Below are positions 33,561-45,604 of a stretch of DNA of 64,000 nucleotides, one piece after another. Every line of letters starts with the position of its first letter. Position 1 is the first letter of the stretch. The stretch comes from Anticarsia gemmatalis (lineage: Eukaryota > Arthropoda > Insecta > Lepidoptera > Erebidae): positions 6,634,001-6,698,000 of the forward strand of contig NC_134758.1 of the NCBI RefSeq assembly GCF_050436995.1. Reading direction: 5' to 3'. The translations under genes and the position numbers were made by a program. The notes beneath the pieces were generated by a model. It saw only the letters and a list, made by a program, of their open reading frames with translations. It had not been told where the DNA came from and ran no database searches.

Positions 33561-35363
33561 TGAATGATGAATGAATAGGTCGATCGGTACTGAGTAACGT
33601 TAACTAGGTCACACCGCATTCGGTACAAATATGAGAGATGCAACATTTGCATATCATAAACAAAACATACTTTCTTCCATCTCAGTACATCAAAATATCC
33701 CAACGAAAAATTTTCTGTCACGGTCAGTTAGTTTTGGTCAAAGAAAAGTTTCTTTCGTTCATTCATCGTCCCATTTGACAGATAACTTTATGAAGTTTTT
33801 GTATCAGTAACTGAGGCTTTAGATGAAGACGTATATTTTGTATTTCTTATTTCTTACATTCTGTGGTATTATTAATGAATCCAGTATCTGCTGATAAAAG
33901 GTCCCGCTTTGAGCCATTCATACTTTTTCAGCGATTGAACTGATTCGATTAATCTTGCGCCCATTACTGTTTTTTGGATTACTCCTTACTCTACACCATC
34001 TTGTAATAAATTATATTCTAGTAGTGAGAACTATTCCAAAGTCTTCTTTGCTAGGTAAGAAGAAAAGCTGCTAGCGAGGAGAAGATCAGCAGGAGATTCA
34101 TATTTTTAGAGGTAGACTAAAACTAATGGAAAATTGGCAGGAAAAACAAACATTCTAAAGTTTTAACAAATATGTATATTTACTATGCAATAGATACTGC
34201 ACGTAACCGATATCTAGTACTTTAGTTTATTAAGTGGAAGTTTATAAGTTTGAAGTTAGGAACTTGATCCAAGTATTGGCAATGGATCGCGGATTGCGTC
34301 AGTGAAATGCGCAAATCTGGGCGCCTGCCGTGACCTGGTTTCCCTCGCATTATTCAAGGCTTGATAATGTCCTTCTCGCGAACAAGTGTAGCGAACCACA
34401 TAAGTTGCAATCTATTATATTACTGCGTTTATAATTACGAGTGCGAGAGTGCCTACTTGGGTTCTTACCGTTCTTATGACTTAGATAATTATGACTGAAG
34501 GATAATATTAAGTTATTACAAGTTTTGGCCAGCAGTAAAAATTTACTTTTGTAGTACGGCAACTTGGCAATGAACTATGTATTGTGAGTCAAAGGATTTG
34601 ATTAGATTTGATAGACTGCTATTAAACCTTTAAACCTTGCTACGCCACGTTGTTACCACAGCGCCAAGAGATGGTTTCCCACACATGCGTCCTGCGTCTT
34701 GTGTTTGGGAAATTAGATCTCAGGTTATTTAAAAAAAATTGGTCATAACTTAAACTGTACGAATAAAATAAGAAAATAGTGAAAATATCATAATTTATTA
34801 CACTTTTTTTTAATACTATTACATCCGAATAAAAGATACATATTTTAAATAAACATTATTCCTTTTAATCACTCACCTAAATATACAATTCTCAATCAGG
34901 CCACGTTAAATACTTACAACATCCGGCACTCGTATGTCGTCATATCCTTTCACGGAAAACGTAATCTCTTAAAATAGTATCGTCCTTTTATTGTGTAGAA
35001 ATGAGCGTAGATCTCGTCGAGCGTTAAGTGATACTTAACGATGCAAGTACGACGAACGTCACAGAACGCGACCTTTCCCCTAATGTGATATTTATGTATT
35101 CAAGCCTACACCAGTGCTCCTTGGGAAGAAACCTGTGTCGAACGTATTCGTATCGAATAAACTTTCAATATATTGCAAAACTATAAGTGTAGTACTTGTA
35201 ATGCGCGGCTGCGTTGGTGTTAAACGCATTTTTATAGACGCTTTTAGAGATCTACTGCTTACCATAGTTTATCCTTTTCGGGTATAATTTAACGTCGGGT
35301 CTGCTTAGCTAAAAATCTTTTTTGTGCTTTTGATCAAGGAATGATATTGTACCCAACACGTAA
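33561..35363. other. Gene-free AT-rich stretch
   Basis: No gene, RNA or clear mobile element seen. The minus frame at 34350-34562 has no support. Confidence 0.4.
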
Positions 35364-35424
35364 TAGGCCAGTGTGGTCCTTTATTACAGGAGGCGCTTGC
35401 CCAGCAGTGGAACAGCCATGGGTT
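35364..35424 (+). mobile_element. Short SINE/LINE tail remnant
   Basis: ggccagtgtggtcctttatt then acaggaggcgcttgcccag and cagtggaacagccatgggtt matches the tail of the 42873-43125 family. Confidence 0.6.
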
Positions 35425-35938
35425 TACGTTTATTTATTTATTTAATGATATTTTATCAAATTCTCCACTGTTTCGGTGAATTTTCGGGACCTTCAAAGCT
35501 AATATGGGATCAGTCGTAAAGGTTTTCATTTAGTCTCCAACTGGCCTTGATAGAGCAAATGCAATTAAAGGTTAGCCCATAGTCAATCAAGCACGTACGC
35601 ATCAGTAAACAGTGCAATTGCTCATCTTGATTGGTTCTGATAACGCAGGGTTAAAATAGAGATGACCTTGTAGCCTAATACACTAACAAGGTTGGTATTT
35701 CTGTATTTTGTAAATAGCTCGTACTTCTACAAATGAGGTGGTTTTATAGGTCAAGAATTGGTCAACCATCGTTCATAATAAATTGAACAAACTTATAGAG
35801 AACTAAGACATTAAAAACTTTATTAATTCAGTGATGAAAAGTGAAAATCTTCATAAACTTATTAATTAAAAAAATATACATTTTATAAACGAAAAAAAAG
35901 TCGTTTTTAAAATAAGTACGTGTGTCGTAGAGTACCTG

Positions 35939-35959
35939 TAACGTAACGTAACGTAACGT
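35939..35959. repeat. (TAACG)4 short tandem repeat
   Basis: Four consecutive TAACG-type units. This is not the insect telomere unit TTAGG. Confidence 0.85.
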
Positions 35960-37020
35960 CGATGAATTAAAAGGAAAGATGAAGTAACAAGCAATTCTTG
36001 GCAATTTTCGCAAGCTATTTTCAGTGTGGCAATCAGCACGTGGCCTGGCCATGTGGACTCAACGTTGACAGAAAAGTTTAAGGAAAAATATTTTTTTGGT
36101 ATTTTTATAAATCCACATTTTGACAGAAATGATACTAGTTTTTATTGAGAGCGGGAAAATTCTGCACATGTTTTTAAAACTGAACATATATGGCTATTAT
36201 TTATGTATGTAGTAAGTTTGTTAGTCACTAAGTATGTTAAACGCCTACGAAAATTTGATTGCTTAAACACACTACTATCAAACACGATTTAATGTAATCT
36301 ATACTTATATATGTTATTAATGAACAAGCGTAGTTAATTAGTATCGAGATGGCACACGCGAGCCGCGACTCGTGATCGCCGGGTCACGCTGCCGATTGCA
36401 CAAAGCTGAAGGAGGGAAGGCTTCTCTCTGACGCACGAAAATCTCACGAAACCACTTGTTTGTACTCTTTACATAACCAAATTATTTTTGTATCGCCCTT
36501 TGAGAGCACGTTCTGTTTTCGGATCCAATGTTTCAAAGTTTAAAAGTCTTTTTTTGGTAGCAGGAACTGGTCTGGTGAATATAATGGGTTATATTTACTC
36601 AAGATTGCGTACCTACTTACGAGATTATAAAGGGAAATTAGATAACAGTGGGATATATCTATTATTATAGTATTTATCGAGCTAACTGTTGAATTGTTAT
36701 CAACATTTTTTGGATGAAATATCGCATTTTTATAAGGTTACATATACATACATACATATGTGTCAATATACCAATTTGTTTTGAAGCAGGTTTTCGATAA
36801 ATAATTTTTATTGATGTACTTTTGTGACCGTATTCTTAGTATAATATTGTAAATGACGGGAGGGATAGATATTTACTCATACAAGAATATATTTAAATGA
36901 GTATCGCCCCATGTTTGTATAGTTTAGCGTAGTTAATATATTTATCACCCATATCAATTTCAATTTGTTTTAGATAGCCTTCAAATATTTAGAGCTTTAG
37001 ATGTATACATATAAAAGAGA

Positions 37021-37042
37021 ATAGAGACCTACAGGTCTCTAT
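37021..37042. repeat. Perfect 10-base inverted repeat, 2-base centre
   Basis: atagagacct-ac-aggtctctat is a near-palindrome with both arms perfect. No adjacent gene is visible. Confidence 0.9.
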
Positions 37043-37424
37043 ACAATTTCAACAAATATGACTTTACTCTAGTCATTTTATTAGTACCAGAATTTTTTGT
37101 AATTTTCTCACGTAGCTAATATACAAACATATTTATAGTGATTTTCACAATTGGCAATAAGCGCATCTTGTTGGCATTTCAGAGCGGATGGTGGGCGAGT
37201 ATGGATGATAACGTTTCTGGCAGGTTGCCAGCACTCTGCACCGACTGAACATATTGCAGAAACGAAACGTCGCAATATGCCATGTCAGGCATTTTGTGCA
37301 GGACATTTGTCGTAAAAAACCTCTGCAATTCTAGTATTTATTATGATGTTAAACGATTTCTCTTAGAATCACGAAACTATAAATTATTATTATCACTTAG
37401 GAGGTCCTTATTGCTAGTGTTGTA

Positions 37425-37540
37425 TCGGTCTATAAACCATCTGCCGGTTACACAGGCGCGGTCATTCCACGGGTGGGCGACCGCTTAGTGTTTTTTGAAC
37501 TGAGCATCTTCATGGTTCGAAAGGCGCGTTAAAACACAAC
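37425..37540 (+). mobile_element. Degenerate 5S-rRNA-like SINE
   Basis: ggcgcggtcattccacgggtgggcgaccgc parallels the 5S rRNA internal promoter region (GGCGCGGTTAGTACTTGG, ATGGGTGACCGC). It is followed by catggttcgaaaggcgcgtt, equivalent to gtgtttcggaaggcacgtta in the 52894 copy. The open frame at 37282-37488 ends in it and is not a gene. Confidence 0.6.
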
Positions 37541-40500
37541 AACACAAGTTAACAGTTGTAAGGTCATATCAACTGTTTTAAGGGGCTTGAACAACTTTAT
37601 CCATGCGATTATAAAAATGATTGCCAAGAAAAAGCTATATCACAAAAAAAATCAAGCTAACGTAATTTTTCCTAGAAAATGTAATTTACTAGTAATTATG
37701 ATGTAACAAACGAATTACTAGACTTCAGTTATTGAACTAGCGACCTAGACCGGTTCAAATCTCTGGACGATTTAAAATCTTATTACGACGTTATTATTTC
37801 ATTTATATAGTAAATTGTTTTGATTATTTGGTGAAATTGCGTTGCGTCTAAGTATCTTCTTATCTTGCACGTGGGCGTATTGTTAAAGGGAATTAGGGAA
37901 TCAGGTACCCGGTACACCTACATTTAAATGTGGCTATTTTTATCAAGTACGTGAACAATAGGACACTACAAGAATTTGAAACTATTTGACATCAGTTCAA
38001 GTGTAATCCAATCACATATAATTTTGATAAATCGTATTAGTTAATAAGTACCACGGCCCCGCGTGAGTTTCATTTCTCACGATTTTTCTTGTCGAGTTAA
38101 TCAGTAAATATATTTTTAATGAAAAAATAACATAAAAGTTGCCTTTCTTCATTAAGACCGTAGATATGACTTCCGTGTTTTTATTAACTGAACGCTCTGC
38201 GGGCAGCTTCCTTTAATCTAAAATATACACAAGGGAACCTTCATATAGAATCTAGAAATAGGTCCTATGGACTATTTTCTTAATGCCAACAGGTAAACAC
38301 AAACATAACCTCAAATGGGTCAAGAGAGACGTGCTCACTATAATATTAATATCATTCTATATTTGTTTACAGTCGTCACAATGGCCTAGTTACACCAACC
38401 ACGCACATATCATACAGAAAATAAGTAAAAACTGCGAAGTAGAACTAGGATAATCCTTGGAACTTCCGCAAGTAATTTCCTACGTGACTATTGGACCGTT
38501 ATAATTAATAGATACCAAAAAAACACATTATACTTTGTTTATTAGTCATCCATCATGAATAAACGATCAATGTTTGTTTCAACTCGTAGAACGGCTACGG
38601 CGTAGTACACGCCTACGAGCTACGAACGCTGCGTAGATTCTTATCTTTAATTATGAATGATCAAATCGTTTTCGACGGATGCTTTAATCTGTATTAGTCT
38701 AATTTTAGAAAACATCTTTATTTACTGAATATTGTGATTTATTTTCGTTTATGTTTTGATTAATTAAACAATGGCAATGACCTTAATCTTTTTTGTTGTT
38801 TATCTAAAAGATCAAGCATTTGTGCATGAAATAAATATTATTGATTTAATTGATCTGAATATAAATCATATTCTAAAACAATTTACATACGTTGATTTAT
38901 TTCACGTGTCGAACATCAAACGTAAATCATTTACAGTGGCTGCCTACGCACGAAACCCGTGTTCAACTTGACAGCTTCTGTTTAAATACTATTTTAATAA
39001 ATTATTTCTGTAGGTAAAACCAATCAACAATTTCAATAAAACTTGTGCTAGTTTTGAAATAGCACGAGTAATAATATGTTAGTACTTCATACATAGATTA
39101 AGTTGTACCTCTGAGTATAATGTTCTAGGAACGGACTACGCCGTATCATAATATTGTATGAACTTTATAACTCCTGGGAAAGTAGGCCGAGCGTCGTAGA
39201 TAGCTTGAATGAGTGAGATATAATAATATAATCTCAGTTGTAAGTCTTCAAGGAGCTATAAAGTGAAAGACGTCAGCAATTACGCGTCGACTGTACACAA
39301 ACAAAGCAGGCGAAATTAATTACAGAAACACTCTAAGAGATAATCACAAAAATTGGGTGTAGTGTAAACAAACAACCGATACATCAAAGCGGTTTGTTAT
39401 TTCTTGGACACAACAAAGTTTACAAGATGTTGACAATGTTTTAAATTACAGACTGGCTTGTTTATGTCTGGTAATTTAAGCTCAACTACTGGTTATGTAG
39501 TTTTGAAATATGTCCTCTAATCTAGTTCCCTTTTGAAATATCATGCCCTATTACCCAAAGGTCAGGTATTTATAGGTAAATTGAGGCATGTTGGTAAAGT
39601 CCAGGCTGCTACTGATTGCAGTGAAAATCTGTGAAATATCCCGATTCTGGTTCTTACAATAAGCGTAATACAACCTTTGATGCAGTTTTTCAAAATAAAC
39701 AATATAATTTTTTTTTAAATATTCGTTAGTAACTTTCCTAAAACCGCTGCTAAAGATTGCTGTGTGGTGTACTTACAAGTAGTTTTATCATAACTAGTAT
39801 AATTCATAAACACAAAAGTCTCGCTTTTACAGCAGGTGGTCTTATCTATACTAGAGAAATTCTGTGCATTGAACACTGCGGTTATACTCTCGGAACGGAT
39901 GCTCCAAGTGCCGTTTATTGTCTTTGATCGTATCTGAGAATTGCAATAAGGAGGTTATTGCGATCTACCTTCGCCAACTATTTGATATAAGCTGCTGACT
40001 GAAGACGCCCACGATTGCGGTGAACTGAAGCAGTCTATTCATAGATTTGTTAAACCTTACTACTCCGGTACTCGTGAATGCACTTGACGAGAATAAGAAA
40101 TGGAACTTGCAAACAAACGAACAATACCTTAGCAAAAAATCGTATACAAATATTTTGTGTCAGCATTGGTTTTTCTATCTTTACTCCAGATATAGCTATC
40201 TTGACCTACTATCGGCTGAAACTAAACAGGCAAGTATGAGGACAGACAGAACAAGCACACTTGTGTTTTCCTGAAGTTTTACTTGTATTTTTAGGTCAGT
40301 CGCTGTAATTTGATATTTGAGCTGACAATAAGAACTTTCTTACAGAAAATACAACGACACTTCAAAAGAAAAGATGTGTGGTTCAGAAGCTAACATAACG
40401 AGCAGATTTTTTATCACATTATATTCCTTTATTACGAGAAAATGCGTAAATGTTGTCATATTTGCTAATTAAACAAAGTTAATCCGTTGCAGGATAACTA

Positions 40501-40861
40501 AAAGTCATATATTGCGAAAATTCAATTTGCTAGTTTGTTTGTTGCTTGTAAATTCGTTCATAAAGTTTGTTTTCCACACAAACAGCATTGGAATGCAGAC
40601 CGTACAGACGGTAAACATGAGAAGTAGTCAAACGCCCACCTTTTTCTATTCTTAGTCAACAATTACATAAACGTCCTGCGGTTTCTTCCATGTCCGAGCA
40701 GAGATTCTTTCGTATCTCGTTCCAGTGCACGAGGGCGTCGCCGTCCGGACTTAACCCGTGACCACCAATGGTTCACAAACTGACACTGTTTCCATGAATT
40801 CATTAACAACCACGAACTAAATCGACGTTAGAACGAATTAGCATTCTCGTGTTGGTTTCCT
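37541..40861. other. Gene-free AT-rich stretch
   Basis: No supportable gene. A ctacg-rich block at 38584-38636 is treated as a finding. Frames at 38771-38971 and 40047-40274 have neither splice context nor coding composition. Confidence 0.4.
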
Positions 40862-40884
40862 CGAAAAATAGCGGCTATTTTTCG
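40862..40884. repeat. Near-perfect 23-base palindrome
   Basis: cgaaaaatagc-g-gctatttttcg has 11-base arms that are exact reverse complements around a single G. Confidence 0.9.
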
Positions 40885-42872
40885 GGCAACTATCGGATGT
40901 TTTGTTCGTTTGAAACTGTCAATCTGTTTCCTTTTATAGGAGAATGGATTTTTTTTTATATTGTTTTTTGATTTTCGTATGAATTAAAATGGTAACAAAG
41001 GTTTTTTAATATCAATCTATTTAGGTATTTTATCTTTCTTTTTTCTTCGCTATGCGACGTTCAGTGCAACAGTCGCAAACGTATCATCGATCTCTTAACA
41101 AGCGATTCAATCACGTGAAAAAAAAACTTCAATTTAATACACGTGATATTTAGTCAGCTCTTCAAAGTTTAAACAAGCAATTAAAAAGTGATAATAAACC
41201 ACGTTTTTATCACAATACTGGAAGTTATCGACTACGACGCCTACACGCTCGAAGTACAGTCTGAGCACAACGTCTTAAATGTGTTTCGTAAAAGTTTGAG
41301 AGCCGGTGAATGTCTCTCCACGTTTCGTCGGGACTAGTAGGTAAATAATATCTGTCACGTGTACTATCACATTTCTACACTTCTTTCCATCAACGTTGGT
41401 CTTAGACTACTCCTTTTTCTGTATTAACGTCATCTCAATTTAGTACGGCGTTGAAACCACGAGCCGTTTTAAGAATGCGTTGGCGTTCATTGAAGACAAC
41501 TAAAACCTAAAGTTAGTGGAATTTTAATTAAACTATTCTCTATTGAAATTATATATCTCGTTTATCTAAGGGATAGGCAGAGGTGTTTACACGTGCCTCT
41601 TTATTATAACAGTGTAATAGTCATTTTTAAATTTGGTCATTAAACTATTTGGAATTATTGTTTCTTCTGTAGAAATCATGCGATTTTTTAAAGATGGCAT
41701 ATTTTCCAAAGCTCTTAGAAGTCTGTTGATTCACTGGCATGTTCTCATAAAAGCAAGTGAGAGGTTAATAAACAATAAGTGATTTCACATTTTCTTTTCG
41801 TATCGATATTTTTTCGTTTTACGAATAATAATTGAAATATCAGAACAAAATCATGATACGCCTAGCTGTCTTTTCCTTAGTTACCTAAGATTGCCTATCA
41901 GGAAAATGGCTATGAATGCCAATAGTGATTGAGTTCGTTGACGTAGCACGCTACTTGGACCAAGCGCTTGCAAACGTGACCGAACGAACGGCTGTACATT
42001 TTCTAAAAAATATTCTTATTTTCTAGTTTTATTTGATAGACGTCTATTACTCAACAGCGGGCTAAACGTGCTCGGTTAGACGAGGACTTAATAGCGTACT
42101 TATATAAGTACTTACCTACCTGTAACCGCCATAGCCTATTCTCTGCCTCAGTAGGCATAGCTGCGGCATACCCAACTGCTGATCAGAGTTTCTCTCCGTT
42201 GAAGTAAATATAAGTTTAAAAAATATTGGTTTTTTAGAAAGCTAAATGACTTTTACCTGGAACAAAGATTTGTTACTAGTGACAGAAATGGTAAAACTAA
42301 TCATGTTTTTAAGAAAATAATTAATACCGTACTTTATTTTGTATATTTTACGTTGAAGCAGTAGCACATGCAAAGTACAGGATTATATCTCTTTATTTAT
42401 ATCAGCAAAAATCACAAAACGTGTTACTTTTCCTTAAGTTTTGTTTCAAAATTTTTTTAGCCCGTAAATATTAAACAACTTCGTAGGAGGCACATGCCGA
42501 AAGAACGTGGAAACTTTAAGTATTTCTTTCAAGGAAACAAACAATGCTAAGTATTAAGAATTAGATACAGTTCACAAAACTAAGAAGACACTGAAGAGAG
42601 ATTCTTTTTCTTCGGAATTGGAGCAGACACTTAAACAAATAGTTGTTTTGCTTGAGGAAAGTATACAAAACATTGTGCAAGAGAAATCGATGGCACGTGC
42701 AATCAGTCGAGGAGTGTGAATAGATACATGTCGATTGTGAATATGCTAAAAGGATTAAGCTTCCAGAAGTGGAACCTATTCTTATGGTTTGTTTGTTGCT
42801 TACATTACTACGTTACTTACGTACAGCAATATTTTATTAAATATTTTTCTTCTAGTAATGCTTTCTTTTCGT
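40885..42872. other. Gene-free AT-rich stretch
   Basis: Nothing recognised. The plus frame at 42716-42955 runs into the SINE head that follows and is an artefact. Confidence 0.4.
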
Positions 42873-43125
42873 TAAGCCGAGTGGTATCAGTTGGTACCTC
42901 CCACGCAAGTGGTCGCAGGTTCGAACCCGAGGCAAAATACCAACGAATTTTCTAAGTTATGGGTGTATTAGTAGTTCTTTAGAACAGTTCTTGAAGGTAT
43001 GCAAAGTCCCCAACCCGCACTTGGCCAGCGTGGTGGACTCAAAGCCAAACCCCTCCCTCATTACGGGAGGAGACCCTTGCCCAGCAGTAGGACAATAATG
43101 GGTTAAATTTATTGTTATTATTTAT
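42873..43125 (+). mobile_element. tRNA-derived SINE, most complete copy of the CACTTGGCC-tail family
   Basis: The A-box-like gtggtatcagttggtacc is followed by B box GGTTCGAACCC at 42918-42928, then cgaggcaaaataccaac. The body (ttcttgaaggtatgcaaag, acccgcacttggccagcgtgg) and terminal ...cccttgcccagcagtagg, acaataatgggttaaattt are shared with fragments at 4521, 13231, 25003, 35364, 53938 and 56517. The Pol III head identifies it as a SINE. Confidence 0.88.
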
Positions 43126-44664
43126 AATGCTTTTCACTACAAAATTTTATACTTCATCAAAGTACCAAGAAATGCAATGACGACCTTTAAATATTCAACA
43201 TTTTTTTCTTTTACTCAAAGAGCACTCTCGAGAGCAATACATACAGCAATACGGATAAAGTAACAGTGTTGTTTGATGCAGTCGTTCAACCGTTTATAAA
43301 TATCGTTCGACAAATCCTGAACGTGCATTAACAATTCCGATGTAATGTTATAAATAGCGACGTTTCGTTTCACGTGTTTAAATTTATCGTCGACTGATAT
43401 AAATACATCACGTTTAGTGGCTGTAGAGTTGCGGTTACTTCGCTCAACAGCCTTCATTACTGTCAACGTGCATGCATAATGACCTGCAAACACATTAATA
43501 ATAATTTTAGAATGCCATACGTAATATTCGTAATGCATATTTTGGTAGTGCAAGTATAAATAAATGTGACCGTCAAATAATGTTGCCTAATTTTGTTTAT
43601 GTGAATAGTAAAGTTATAAAACGTAACATGTCGAATGATGTGGATTGCTGCTGACAAGACAATTAAACTAGAGCCGATAATTCAAAATATAAAATAGGAA
43701 TAAGTATGGTCGAAGATTAGAATTTCATACATAAAGACGCTCAACATTGTAAGGATCTGTTTGCTTTTTACCTCCGGTCTCCTATTCAGACTTAAGTAAT
43801 ACTGTTTCATATTGTTTCAGTAAAAACCATAAATCAAACTATTGAACTCAACACAATAAACAATATGTTTCATTTTAAAGTCCATTATTTGAACGAATTC
43901 TCATTAATCGGTCATTCGGGTGACTGAATTTCTGTGTTCTATTATGAACTACTGAAGGATGTGAACGACATCAACTTAAGTTCACAAACCTTGCCTTTTC
44001 GCAATGTCAAAGTATTCATCATAATAGGTAACAATTACATAAACAATTACTCAATTGTTACGCTTTCACATATTATGTAGGAACAAAATGTCAATGACTT
44101 GCCATCTCTTGTATTACAACACAAATTGCTTTTGAATCCTTTGTGCAAATATAAGTATGTATTGTTCATTCTATATGAGCAAACTTGTTACAATTATTCA
44201 CCCAGTATAGTGTTACAAGCCAAAGAACTCTGTTTAAGTATAATTGGTTAGGGGAGTTTCAACAACCTTACAGTGAAAGGTTAAATGAAAACCACGTTCC
44301 TGCGGGTTATACGGAAATTTAGTGGCATTCAAAACTAGTACTAGGAAAATGATATGGCCACAGACTGTTGCAGCGAATAAACTATTAATATTGGTACACG
44401 GGCTCTCGTTCTTAGAATTATTTATTTTATTATTTTGCCCTGTATGTTTGCCGGCCTTCTTCTATTCTGTACATAGGATTATAAAGACACTGGAGGAAAA
44501 ATCTGGTACACATGTGTATCACGACACGCGTGACATATTAGTAAGACTTTTTTCCCGCAACGCCCTCGAGAAGTTACATGAGTGTGATAAAATATTATGA
44601 CATTTACGTTTAGATCCTTAGAATCAAAACATGCAATATAAAACATCTCAAACAATTGAGTGAC
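43126..44664. other. Gene-free stretch with unsupported open frames
   Basis: A 112-codon minus frame (43215-43553) and a plus frame (44322-44600) are present but have no recognisable domain, splice partners or codon bias. Both are treated as chance open frames. Confidence 0.4.
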
Positions 44665-44886
44665 TGCCTCCGTGGCGCAGTGGTTTAGGTCACCACGCCG
44701 ATACCACTGCATCGGGAGGTCGTGGGTTCGATTCCCACACGGAGCAATTATTTGTGCGATCCACAAATAATTGTTTCGGGTCTGGTTGTGCTTTGTGTCC
44801 GTTGTTTGTATGTTTGTAAAAGTCCCCGCGACACAAGAGCAATTCTTAGTGCGGGAGTTGTCTTTTAAAAAAAAAAAAAAAAAAAG
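44665..44886 (+). mobile_element. tRNA-derived SINE with poly(A) tail
   Basis: cctccgtggcgcagtggttt carries the A box and the B box GGTTCGATTCC is at 44725-44735. The terminal ...caattcttagtgcgggagttgtc is followed by 19 A residues. Antisense translation yields the GNRTHDLP-type stretch seen in the minus frame at 44479-44946, which is therefore not a gene. It is the same family as 23942. Confidence 0.92.
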
Positions 44887-45031
44887 TTTTATGCTTCTTT
44901 GAATAGTATGTCTTAGTAGAATACTAATAAATATATATACATACATATTAGAATTTACACATATTAGAATTAGAATACTTACTAATAAACATATAATAAA
45001 AATTATATACTAATAATTACTATTCAAATTA

Positions 45032-45176
45032 TTATCGTGTTATATCCCAGGTAACTGGGTTGTGGAGGTCAGATAGGCAGTCGCTCCATGTAAAACACTG
45101 GTATTCAGCTGCATTCGGTGAGACTGGAAGCCGACTCCTACATAGTTTGGAAAATGGCTAAGCTGATATAATATGT
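45032..45176 (+). mobile_element. 5'-truncated retroposon tail with 19-base target duplication
   Basis: The sequence ccaggtaactgggttgtgg, aggtcagataggcagtcgct, ccatgtaaaacactggtatt, then aagctgatata matches the last 135 bases of the 5S-headed SINE at 52894. It is flanked by a perfect 19-base direct repeat (45013-45031 and 45177-45195), so it inserted by target-primed reverse transcription. Confidence 0.88.
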
Positions 45177-45394
45177 ATAATTACTATTCAAATTAAATTT
45201 TGGATTATTTGTATAAGTACATCGTACTTCATACATTCAGCTTTGACATACACTCTCAGCTAATATTAATAATAGATTCGAACAAATGCGTAATAAGCAA
45301 TGTATTACACACAGCTACACCGGGTGCACTTATTCTGTCATATCGAAACATCTAAATTTCTCATTGAAATTGTAATCATTTAGTATTATCTTAA

Positions 45395-45604
45395 TCTATA
45401 CTAATATAATAAAGCTGAAGAGTTTGTTTGTTTGTTTGTTTGAACGCACTAATCTCAGAAACTACTGGTCCGATTTGGAAAATTCTTTCAGTGTTAGATA
45501 GCCCATTTATCGAGGAAGCCTTTAGGCTATATAACTTCACGCTACGGCCATTAGGAGCAGAGTGGCAACGAAAAATGTTACAAAAAGCTGCGCGGGTCAG
45601 CTGG
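45395..45604 (+). mobile_element. Non-autonomous Helitron, degenerate 3' end
   Basis: Starts TCTATACTAATATAATAAAG and ends GCGGGTCAGCTGG (CTRR rule still met), between A and T. The left arm of the 3' hairpin is deleted (aaaaagctgcgcgggtcagc), unlike the other copies. The open frame at 45428-45610 lies inside and is not a gene. Confidence 0.85.

Noticed and set aside
33413..33721. 102-codon minus-strand frame
   Set aside because: It overlaps the GC-rich island with regulatory-like motifs and has no domain or codon-use support.
35939..35959. Telomere-like repeat
   Set aside because: The unit is TAACG, not the insect TTAGG, and only four copies occur.
43215..43553. 112-codon open frame on the minus strand
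   Set aside because: No recognisable domain, AT-rich codons like the background, no splice partners, and a second overlapping frame. It fits chance in AT-rich DNA.
44479..44946. 155-codon minus-strand frame with a GNRTHDLP-like stretch
   Set aside because: This peptide is the antisense translation of the tRNA-derived SINE head at 44665-44760, a common false protein prediction.
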